Of a stretch of 64,000 nucleotides of DNA, positions 45,716 through 53,605 are shown in pieces (the first letter of the stretch is position 1; every line of letters begins with the position of its first letter). The position numbers and the translations under genes are program-made. Location of the stretch: NCBI GenBank assembly GCA_023258975.1, contig JAHFRD010000013.1, positions 1-64,000 on the forward strand, given 5' to 3'. The notes under the pieces were generated by a model. It did no database searches. It was not told where the DNA came from and saw only the letters and a list, made by a program, of their open reading frames with translations. Origin of the DNA: Hydrogenophilales bacterium (GTDB lineage Bacteria > Pseudomonadota > Gammaproteobacteria > Burkholderiales > Thiobacillaceae).

Positions 45716-46822
45716 ATGGCCTTCGCCCTCCACGCCCCCCGCGTCAACAACAACGACGACATCGTCCAGGTCATCGCCTTCCGCGTCGGCGTCGGCGATT
45801 TCGTGAAGCAGGGCGACATCATCCTCGACGTGGAAACCGACAAGGCCATCGTCGAGGTCGCCGCCGAAAACGAGGGTTACGTGCTCAAGCTGATGTGCGC
45901 GGTGGACGACAAGGTCGCGGTTGGCGGCATCCTGCTCTGGCAGGGTGAATCCGCCGACGAGCCGGTGCCGGAAGCGCCGGTGGCCGTGGCGGCGGAGGGC
46001 GGCGGCAACGCCCGCCCCACCGCCAAGGCGCGCGCGCTACTCAAGGAACTGGGCCTCGACGCGGCGGCGCTACCCGCCTCCGGCGAGCGCCTGACGCTGG
46101 CAGACGTGGAAGCCTACATGGCCGCGCACGGCATCCAGCGCCGCGACCACGCCCCCGCCGCCACGGTCTCGGCGCGCGAGAGCCTGCCCGACGTGCCGGG
46201 CGAGCTGCGCGACCTCAACGCCGAGGAACGCGGCATGCTGCTCACCGTGTCCTGGCACCGCGATCACGCCGCCGCCACCTATCTGGAAGTGGAATACGAC
46301 CCCAAGGACTGGGAGGCGCACGCCGCCGCCTATGCCAGCGAAAACAAGCTGATGCTCTCGCCCCTGCTGCCCTTGCTGGCGTATCGCTATGTGCAACTGG
46401 TCAAGGCCAGCCCCCGCCTCAACGCCACCGTGGTCAACGGCAAACGCTTCCAGTACCAGCCGGTCAACCTGGGCTTCACCGTGCAGGCCGGCGAGACGCT
46501 CTACCTCACCGTGGTGCGCGACGCCGACACCCTGGACACCAAGCCCTTCATCGAAGCCCTGGGCGAAGTGCAGCGCCACGCCCTCCAGCGCAAGCTCTCG
46601 CGTGAGGAAACCACGGGCGCGACCATCGCCTTCTCCAGCATGGCGCGCTGGAACGTCAGCCGCCACATCCCCATCCTGCCGCCCTACTGCTCGCTGATGA
46701 TCGCCCACGCCGCGCCCAAGGGGAGTGGGCGCGCGGTACTGGGCGCCAGCTACGACCACCGCGTGCTGTCCGGCTTCGACGTGGCGCGGTTGCTGATGGA
46801 ACTGGCGAAACCGCCCGTATAA
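45716..46822 (+). CDS. E2-like lipoyl acyltransferase with altered catalytic motif
   Basis: This 368-residue protein has a lipoyl domain with VETDKAIVEVAA (lipoyl Lys43), a short E1/E3-binding-like segment (ARPTAKARALLKELGLDAAA, about 99-118) and a catalytic-type domain ending SYDHRVLSGFDVARLLMELA. His348 is kept, but the motif reads DHRVLSG where E2 enzymes have DHRxxDG, so the usual Asp is Ser352. The acyltransferase domain may use a different acceptor than CoA, or be impaired. An acyl carrier protein gene follows 19 bp later, which suggests that ACP is the acceptor. Confidence 0.8.
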   Translation: MAFALHAPRVNNNDDIVQVIAFRVGVGDFVKQGDIILDVETDKAIVEVAAENEGYVLKLMCAVDDKVAVGGILLWQGESADEPVPEAPVAVAAEGGGNARPTAKARALLKELGLDAAALPASGERLTLADVEAYMAAHGIQRRDHAPAATVSARESLPDVPGELRDLNAEERGMLLTVSWHRDHAAATYLEVEYDPKDWEAHAAAYASENKLMLSPLLPLLAYRYVQLVKASPRLNATVVNGKRFQYQPVNLGFTVQAGETLYLTVVRDADTLDTKPFIEALGEVQRHALQRKLSREETTGATIAFSSMARWNVSRHIPILPPYCSLMIAHAAPKGSGRAVLGASYDHRVLSGFDVARLLMELAKPPV

Positions 46823-46841
46823 CCCAACCAAGGAACCCCGA

Positions 46842-47105
46842 ATGAACCTCGACCGTGACGCCATCAAAGCCGCCGTGCGCGCCAAAGTGATCGAACTGGC
46901 GAAGAACCTGGGCATGGACGCCTCCGACATCGGCGACGACGACCTCATCCCCGCCACCGGCTACGTCGATTCCGCCGCCATCCTGGAGCTGGTGGTCTGG
47001 TACGAAGACGCCTACCAGATGCCCCTGAAGCAGGAAGAAATCAACATCGACAATCTCGGCTCGATCAACTCGATGACCGACTTCGTGCTCAAGCGCAAGG
47101 GCTGA
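46842..47105 (+). CDS. Dedicated acyl carrier protein
   Basis: This 87-residue acidic protein has the four-helix ACP pattern. TGYVDSAAILELVVWYEDAY holds the likely phosphopantetheine Ser44, within DSAA rather than the usual DSL. It follows the E2-like gene at operon spacing, with a GGAACC sequence ahead of the start. It is too far from fatty-acid genes to be the housekeeping AcpP. It probably carries the acyl group produced by the E1-E2 pair to an acyltransferase, perhaps the divergent GNAT. Confidence 0.8.
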   Translation: MNLDRDAIKAAVRAKVIELAKNLGMDASDIGDDDLIPATGYVDSAAILELVVWYEDAYQMPLKQEEINIDNLGSINSMTDFVLKRKG

Positions 47106-47115
47106 GGCCGTTCCT

Positions 47116-47132
47116 GTAGCGCCGGCGTACAG
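47116..47132. repeat. GTAGCGCCGGC repeat fragment (copy 2)
   Basis: Only the left arm GTAGCGCCGGCGTACAG is present, in the 27-bp gap between the convergent ACP and purB genes. It ends at the purB stop. Confidence 0.5.
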
Positions 47133-49128
<1,996 letters not shown>

Positions 49129-49133
49129 GCGGC

Positions 49134-49412
49134 TTACCCGTGCACAGCGGACACACTCACGCCGACATCCGCGATGAGCGGGAAAGCGTCAGGATGCCGG
49201 ATCGACTCCAGCGCGAGATCGACATCGAGTTCCGGCCAGTAGAGATGGTGTGGCTGCGGGCGCTCGACATTGAAAAGGGAGGCGACCGTGGCCGCGCGAA
49301 ACCAGGGAAAGTCGGTGAAGGCAATGAACAGCTCTTCATCGTCCAGCAATAGCCAGAAGCCATTCCGGGTCACACCGGAAACTTCAACCGGGGAAATGAC
49401 GGTGCCAGGCAT
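49134..49412 (-). CDS. DUF2442-family protein, putative antitoxin-like partner
   Basis: This protein of about 92 residues starts [20 protein letters not shown] and contains [20 protein letters not shown], then [20 protein letters not shown] and [11 protein letters not shown], the complete DUF2442 signature. DUF2442 genes commonly follow DUF4160 genes and the pair is suspected to be a toxin-antitoxin module; proof is lacking. The upstream frame (from 49622) runs into this one only because the DUF4160 gene is frameshifted. Confidence 0.72.
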   Translation of the reverse strand: MPGTVISPVEVSGVTRNGFWLLLDDEELFIAFTDFPWFRAATVASLFNVERPQPHHLYWPELDVDLALESIRHPDAFPLIADVGVSVSAVHG

Positions 49413-49622
49413 TGCGTATCTCCTGTTCATGCGTCCGAACCAGTGTTTCCACTTCGCGCAGCGATTGCGCCGTGAGACGGTAGTTCTCCGCCAATGCGAT
49501 TCGGGTTCCAGCCAATACTTCGCCTCGCCTTCGGCGTGGGCAACATGGACGTGCATCCGGGTTTCCTCGCGCGAAAAGAAAAAGAAGCGGTAACCGCGTT
49601 CCCGAAACAGCGTCGGACTCAT
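49385..49622 (-). pseudogene. DUF4160-family gene, broken by a one-base frameshift
   Basis: From the ATG at 49622 the frame reads MSPTLFRERGYRFFFFSREE and TRMHVHVAHAEGEAKYWLEP, clear DUF4160. After LEPE the family continues in another frame as IALAENYRLTAQSLREVETL and then [11 protein letters not shown] to a stop near 49385. One missing A (GAATCGC for GAAATCGC) explains the break. The shift fuses the N-terminus to the downstream DUF2442 frame, so a 162-residue hybrid could be made. If the pair is a toxin-antitoxin system, its DUF4160 half is probably inactive. Confidence 0.65.
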
Positions 49623-49626
49623 GGCC

Positions 49627-49974
49627 TCAAAACGGCATCTTGAACCCGGGCGGCAGGGGCAGGCCGGCGGTGGCGGAGGCCATTTTTTCCTGCACGGTAT
49701 CTTCGATCTTGCGTACCGCGTCGTTCACGGCGGCGGCGATCAGATCTTCCAGCATTTCCTTGTCGTCGGCCTCGGCGCCGCCGAGCAGGCTGGGGTCGAT
49801 GGCGACGCGGCGGACGTCGTGTTTGCCGGTCATGACCACCTTGACCAGGCCGGCGCCGGAGACGCCCTCGACTTCCATTTCGGCCAGCTTGGCCTGCATT
49901 TTCTGCATGTTTTCCTGCATCGCCTGCGCCTGTTTCATCAGGTTGCCGATGCCACCCATTCCACCTTTGAGCAT
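49627..49974 (-). CDS. ybaB: YbaB/EbfC nucleoid-associated protein
   Basis: This 115-residue DNA-binding protein shows [40 protein letters not shown] and [20 protein letters not shown], the YbaB signature, including the Gly/Met-rich N-terminus. It normally sits between dnaX and recR. It binds DNA as a dimer; its cellular role is incompletely known. Confidence 0.93.
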   Translation of the reverse strand: MLKGGMGGIGNLMKQAQAMQENMQKMQAKLAEMEVEGVSGAGLVKVVMTGKHDVRRVAIDPSLLGGAEADDKEMLEDLIAAAVNDAVRKIEDTVQEKMASATAGLPLPPGFKMPF

Positions 49975-49989
49975 GTCGTGCCTTTCAAA

Positions 49990-50044
49990 GTAGCGCCGGC
50001 GTCTCGCCGGCTATTTAAAGACGCCGGCGGGACGCCGGCGCTAC
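49990..50044. repeat. GTAGCGCCGGC palindromic repeat (copy 3, complete)
   Basis: GTAGCGCCGGCGTC opens the unit and GACGCCGGCGCTAC closes it, so the ends are inverted repeats of 14 bp, with smaller GCCGGC/GCCGGC hairpins inside. It fills the gap between dnaX and ybaB and may act as a weak terminator or mRNA-stabilising hairpin. Confidence 0.75.
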
Positions 50045-50048
50045 AAAA

Positions 50049-51695
50049 TCACGCCGCCAATGGGCGGATGTTGGTGACCGTCGCGTCGCATTCGCGCACG
50101 AGGGCCTGGACGAAGGGGTCACCGTGGATCGCCACTTCCGCGTCCGCCTGACGCGCGGCCTGTTCCCGCGCGCGGGCGGCGGCGGGTGATTGTTGGGTCG
50201 CGACGGTAAGCTCGAATTCGACTTTCAGGCCGGCGCCGAGTTTCTCCGCGAGCGCGGCTTCGAGCTTCCCGCCGAAATTGTCGAGCAGGCTTTTCTGGCT
50301 CTCCGGCAGGCGCAGACGAAGGGTGTCGCCACTATGCTCCAGGCGCTCGCATTGCAAGGCGAGCTGGCGCGTGGCGCCGGGCAGGCTCTCGGCCAGCGCG
50401 CGCCAATCGCCTGGCTCCCCTCGCCCGCAGGCGGGATACCGAAGGGTAGGGGCTTCATCAGAGGGGCCGGGGGTGAGGGGAATTGCGATGGCTTCGTTGG
50501 CTGCCTGGTCCCAGGGCGGCGGCGATGCCGGGCGCGGGGCCGGAGCCGCCGGGGCGGGCCGAGACTCGGGTCGTGCGGGCGGTGGCGCGGCGCGGGTGGC
50601 CGGCGCGGTATCGGAGGGCGCGAAGGCGAGCATGCGCAGCAGGGTCATGCTGAAACCGGCGTATTCGTCCGGCGCCCATTCCAGGTCGCGGCGGCCGAGG
50701 GTAGCGATCTGGTAGAGCACCTGCACCCGTTCCGGGTCGAACCGCGCCGCCAGTTCAAACAAGCGTTCGCGTTCCGGCGCATCCTCCGCCACCGCTTCCG
50801 GAATGCTCAGGGCGAGGGCGACCTGGTGCAGCAGACCGGCCAGGTCCTGCAAGGCGGCGTCGAAGGAGAAACCGCGCGCGGCCAGTTCCGCCGCCTCGTT
50901 CATCAGGCGCGGGCCGTCGCCGTCGGCCAGGGCTTCGAGCACCGGCAACAGGTAGGCCTGGTCGATCACGCCCAACATGGCGCGGGTGTCGTCTTCCTTG
51001 ATCTGGCCGCTGCCGTAGGCAATGGCCTGGTCGGTGAGCGAGAGGGCGTCGCGCATGCTGCCGGCGGCGGCGCGCGCCAGCAGGTTGAGGGCGCCGGCCT
51101 CGAATGGCACGTTCTCGGCTTCCAGCACATTTTTCAAATGGCCGGCGACATGGCCGGGCGGCATCTGTTTCAAGTTGAACTGGAGGCAGCGCGACAACAC
51201 CGTGACCGGCACTTTCTGCGGGTCGGTGGTGGCGAGAATGAAAATGACGTGGCCGGGCGGCTCTTCCAGTGTCTTCAACATGGCGTTGAAGGCGTTCTTC
51301 GAGAGCATGTGCACTTCGTCGATGATGTAGACCTTGTAGCGGCCGGCGGTGGGCGCGTACTGGGCGTCCTCCAGAATCTCGCGCATGTTGTCGACGCCGG
51401 TGTTGGAGGCGGCGTCGAGTTCGATCAGGTCAACGAAACGGCCGCTGTCGATCTCGCGGCAGGCGGCGCATTCACCGCAGGGTTGCGGGGTGACGCCGGG
51501 GATGCAGTTGAGGCACTTCGCCAGAATCCGCGCCAGCGTGGTCTTGCCGACGCCACGGGTGCCGGTGAACAGGTAGGCGTGATGCAGGCGGCCGCTGGCC
51601 AGGGCGTTGGAGAGAGCGCGCACCACGTGCTCCTGGCCGACCAGTTGGTCGAAGCGCTTGGGGCGCCATTTGCGGGCGAGGACTTGGTGGCTCAT
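50049..51695 (-). CDS. dnaX: DNA polymerase III subunits gamma/tau
   Basis: The 548-residue clamp-loader ATPase has Walker A GTRGVGKTT (45-53), the zinc module around Cys73-76-79, Walker B YIIDEVHML (123-131) and the SRC sensor VLSRCLQF (166-173). A Pro/Ala-rich linker (360-400) joins the tau C-terminal domain. Residues 406-428 (PLTPGPSDEAPTLRYPACGR) are the translation of an intergenic-type repeat inserted in frame. The zinc-module loop is slightly enlarged (CLNCIPGVTPQPCGECAAC). The ATG at 51695 follows a GAGTTCCTCG leader without a strong ribosome site. Confidence 0.94.
   Translation of the reverse strand: MSHQVLARKWRPKRFDQLVGQEHVVRALSNALASGRLHHAYLFTGTRGVGKTTLARILAKCLNCIPGVTPQPCGECAACREIDSGRFVDLIELDAASNTGVDNMREILEDAQYAPTAGRYKVYIIDEVHMLSKNAFNAMLKTLEEPPGHVIFILATTDPQKVPVTVLSRCLQFNLKQMPPGHVAGHLKNVLEAENVPFEAGALNLLARAAAGSMRDALSLTDQAIAYGSGQIKEDDTRAMLGVIDQAYLLPVLEALADGDGPRLMNEAAELAARGFSFDAALQDLAGLLHQVALALSIPEAVAEDAPERERLFELAARFDPERVQVLYQIATLGRRDLEWAPDEYAGFSMTLLRMLAFAPSDTAPATRAAPPPARPESRPAPAAPAPRPASPPPWDQAANEAIAIPLTPGPSDEAPTLRYPACGRGEPGDWRALAESLPGATRQLALQCERLEHSGDTLRLRLPESQKSLLDNFGGKLEAALAEKLGAGLKVEFELTVATQQSPAAARAREQAARQADAEVAIHGDPFVQALVRECDATVTNIRPLAA
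50415..50480. repeat. Intergenic-type palindromic repeat inside dnaX
   Basis: The plus strand reads CTCCCCTCGCCCGCAGGCGG at the left and GAGGGGCCGGGGGTGAGGGG at the right, with CCCGC/GCGGG pairing. Repeats of this kind are usually intergenic. Here it is translated in frame within the flexible linker of DnaX. Confidence 0.6.
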
Positions 51696-51708
51696 GGGCG
51701 AGGAACTC

Positions 51709-51781
51709 GTAGGATGCGGTGAGGAACGAACCGCATCTTCACGCGGATGGATGATGCGGTTCGTTCCTCACCGCATCCTAC
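51709..51781. repeat. Perfect 29-bp inverted repeat between the SRP RNA and dnaX
   Basis: The left arm (51709-51737, beginning GTAGGATGCGGTGAGGAACG) is the exact reverse complement of the right arm (51753-51781), separated by 15 bp. It lies downstream of the SRP RNA gene and upstream of dnaX, both on the minus strand. It could end ffs transcription as a large hairpin, though no U-run is evident. It differs in sequence from the GTAGCGCCGGC family. Confidence 0.8.
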
Positions 51782-51802
51782 CCGCCGAAGAAAAAGGTGG
51801 CG

Positions 51803-51897
51803 AGCCTGATCCCCGGCACTGGCATCGGCTGCTGTGGCTGCTTCCTTCCGGACCTGACCAGATTCACGGCTTAGCCATGCGGGGGGGCCCGCCGGGC
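51803..51897 (-). ncRNA. ffs: Signal recognition particle RNA (4.5S, small bacterial type)
   Basis: The minus strand contains GGTCAGGTCCGGAAGGAAGC followed by AGCC, the nearly invariant domain IV tip of SRP RNA that binds Ffh. Flanking arms pair: CCCCGCATGGC on the 5' side against GCCAGTGCCGGGG on the 3' side, as expected of the 4.5S hairpin. The ends are approximate. The RNA directs membrane-protein ribosomes to the translocon. Location just upstream of dnaX is seen in other proteobacteria. Confidence 0.9.
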
Positions 51898-51960
51898 GGC
51901 ATTCTAACCCACTCCGCAGCCGTGCCACGGCGCTAAATCGACGCGAGGATGCGCCGCCTT

Positions 51961-52006
51961 GTAGCGCCGGCTTCCAGCCGGCTGTTTTTAAAAACGCCGG
52001 CGCTAC
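51961..52006. repeat. GTAGCGCCGGC palindromic repeat (copy 4, complete)
   Basis: The unit runs from GTAGCGCCGGCTTCCAGCCG to GCCGGCGCTAC with a central GTTTTTAAAAAC palindrome. It lies just downstream of aroG (minus strand), where the hairpin and T-run could serve as the aroG terminator. Confidence 0.75.
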
Positions 52007-52011
52007 AACGC

Positions 52012-53088
52012 CTACTCCTCGTCGCTCGGCTGCGCCAGGCGGCGATTGCGCACGGCTTCGGCGAGTTCGCGCAGCACGGGCTCGGTGTCATCCCAGCTGA
52101 TGCAGGCGTCGGTGATGGACTGGCCGTAGGTCAGGGTCACGCCAGGTTTCAGATCCTGGCGGCCGGCGACCAGGTGGCTTTCGATCATCACGCCCATGAT
52201 GCGTTTGTCGCCGTTGCCGATCTGATTGGCGACATCGTGGCCCACTTCCGCCTGACGCTGATATTGCTTGCTGGAGTTGGCGTGCGAGAAGTCGATCATG
52301 ACCTGCTGCCGGAGGCCGGAGGAGGCCAGTTCGCCGCAGGCGGTGTTGACGCTCTCGGCATCGAAGTTGGGCTTCTTGCCGCCACGCAGAATGACGTGGC
52401 AATCCTCGTTGCCCTTGGTCTTGAACACCGCGACATGGCCCGATTTGGTGATCGAAACGAAGTGGTGGTGGGAGGCGGCGGCCTTGATCGCGTCCACGGC
52501 GATGCGCAGGTTGCCGTCGGTGCCGTTCTTGAAGCCCACCGGGCAGGACAAGCCGGAAGCCAGTTGCCGGTGCGATTGCGATTCCGTGGTGCGTGCGCCG
52601 ATGGCGCCCCAGGCGACCAGATCGGCGATGTACTGCGGCGAGATCAGGTCGAGGAATTCGGTGCCGCAGGGCAGGCCCATTTCGTTGATTTCCAGCAACA
52701 ACTTGCGCGCCAGGCGCAACCCTTCGTTGATGTCGAAACTCTCGTCCATGTGCGGGTCGTTGATCAGGCCTTTCCAGCCCACCGTGGTGCGCGGCTTCTC
52801 GAAATACACGCGCATGACCACCACCAGATCGCGCGCCAGTTCGTCCGCCAGCGGCTTCAACTTGCGCGCATATTCCAGCGCGGCGCCGGCATCGTGGATG
52901 GAACAGGGGCCGACCACTACCACCAGCCGGTCATCGGCGCCGCGCAGCACATCGTGAATCCGCGTGCGCGCCTGATAGGTGGCGCGCAAGGCGGCCTCGC
53001 TGGCCTTCAGCTCGCGCATGATCTGCATCGGCGCGAGCAGTTCGTCGCCCTGTTCGATGCGGGTGTCGTCGGTTCGGTATCCGGTCAT
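52012..53088 (-). CDS. aroG: 3-deoxy-7-phosphoheptulonate synthase (DAHP synthase, class I)
   Basis: The 358-residue enzyme condenses PEP with erythrose 4-phosphate, the first shikimate step. It has LVVVVGPCSIHDAGAALEYA, RVYFEKPRTTVGWKGLINDP, GARTTESQSHRQLASGLSCP, GFKNGTDGNL, VMIDFSHANSSKQYQRQ and GVMIESHLVAGRQDL, all class I alpha landmarks. The ATG at 53088 follows a GGAG site. Upstream lie a Phe-rich leader peptide and a terminator-like hairpin, so phenylalanine probably controls it by transcription attenuation. Confidence 0.95.
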   Translation of the reverse strand: MTGYRTDDTRIEQGDELLAPMQIMRELKASEAALRATYQARTRIHDVLRGADDRLVVVVGPCSIHDAGAALEYARKLKPLADELARDLVVVMRVYFEKPRTTVGWKGLINDPHMDESFDINEGLRLARKLLLEINEMGLPCGTEFLDLISPQYIADLVAWGAIGARTTESQSHRQLASGLSCPVGFKNGTDGNLRIAVDAIKAAASHHHFVSITKSGHVAVFKTKGNEDCHVILRGGKKPNFDAESVNTACGELASSGLRQQVMIDFSHANSSKQYQRQAEVGHDVANQIGNGDKRIMGVMIESHLVAGRQDLKPGVTLTYGQSITDACISWDDTEPVLRELAEAVRNRRLAQPSDEE

Positions 53089-53118
53089 TGCAACTACTCC
53101 TGTGGGGCCAGCCTGAAA

Positions 53119-53146
53119 CGAAAAAACCGCCAGGGCCTGGCGGTTT
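53119..53146 (-). terminator. Terminator-like hairpin of the aroG attenuator
   Basis: On the minus strand AAACCGCC and GGCGGTTT pair around a short loop and run directly into a T-tract (TTTTTT), a textbook intrinsic terminator. It lies between the leader peptide stop (53178) and the aroG start (53088), so it would end transcription prematurely unless leader translation stalls. Confidence 0.75.
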
Positions 53147-53177
53147 CTCGGGTGGATTAAGCGGTTCTGCTCGCGCG

Positions 53178-53243
53178 TCAATCGATCCCGGCCGCCAGTG
53201 CGGTCGGAAACGTAAAGAAGAATTGCGCGCTAAGGGTGTTCAT
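53178..53243 (-). CDS. Phenylalanine-rich leader peptide of aroG (PheL-like)
   Basis: The short frame encodes 21 residues beginning MNTLSAQFFFTFPT. Phe occupies positions 8, 9, 10 and 12, giving FFFTFP, the same string found in the E. coli PheL leader. It is followed by the terminator hairpin 30 bp downstream and then aroG. A ribosome stalling at the Phe codons when Phe-tRNA is scarce would let transcription continue. No ribosome site is obvious ahead of its ATG. Confidence 0.72.
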   Translation of the reverse strand: MNTLSAQFFFTFPTALAAGID

Positions 53244-53252
53244 GGCGCGCGA

Positions 53253-53281
53253 TGCTAACAGAGCCGCCCCGCTGCCCACAA
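53253..53281 (-). promoter_or_regulatory. Candidate promoter of the aroG leader
   Basis: On the minus strand TTGTGG (53281-53276) and TTAGCA (53258-53253) are 17 bp apart and resemble -35 and -10 boxes. The start site would fall near 53246, leaving almost no leader ahead of the PheL-like ATG, so that peptide may be translated from a leaderless mRNA. Confidence 0.35.
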
Positions 53282-53301
53282 CCCACGATTGGTGCAATGC
53301 A

Positions 53302-53603
53302 TCATCCGACCTTGGGCAAGTGGTGCAAGGCTTCGCCGATGGCCGCCGCCGAGTGTTCGAAGTCCTCCAGTTGCCCGGAGAAATACTTGTCATAGGACGG
53401 CATGGCAGGACTCCGGCGCCGGGATGATGCCCTCGGCGCGGACGAACATCACGCCGGCCTCGAAGGTGCCCAACATCTGTTCCAGGCAATGCGCGCGGAA
53501 CATGGGCGAGGGGTGAGGGGCGAGGGGCGATATAGGCGGTAGGCCTCGCGCACCGCGTCGGGAATGGAAATCCAGCGCTCCCTGGACACCCCGGTTGAAG
53601 CCG
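53302..53603 (-). pseudogene. TrpB2-like tryptophan synthase beta, internally deleted remnant
   Basis: Three pieces of a TrpB2-type protein are collinear. An N-terminal ERWISIPDAVREAYRLYRPS is followed at once by LEQMLGTFEAGVMFVRAEGI and IPAPESCHAV from the C-terminal third, and after a frame change by YDKYFSGQLEDFEHSAAAIG, then EALHHLPKV, the extreme C-terminus. The catalytic core with the PLP lysine is missing. A purine-rich repeat (GAGGGGTGAGGGGCGAGGGG, near 53511) lies at the first junction, hinting at repeat-mediated deletion. Family recognition is from memory of the C-terminal motif, and no function remains. Confidence 0.6.
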
Positions 53604-53605
53604 GC

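Noticed and set aside
43033-45849. Open frame of about 938 codons on the minus strand opposite the E1 gene
   Set aside because: It is a complementary-strand artefact of GC-rich codons; the plus-strand E1 protein has full TPP and beta-domain motifs.
51709-51781. Ordinary rho-independent terminator
   Set aside because: The stem is far longer than needed, there is no clear U-run after it, and the arms match exactly over 29 bp, more like a mobile palindrome.
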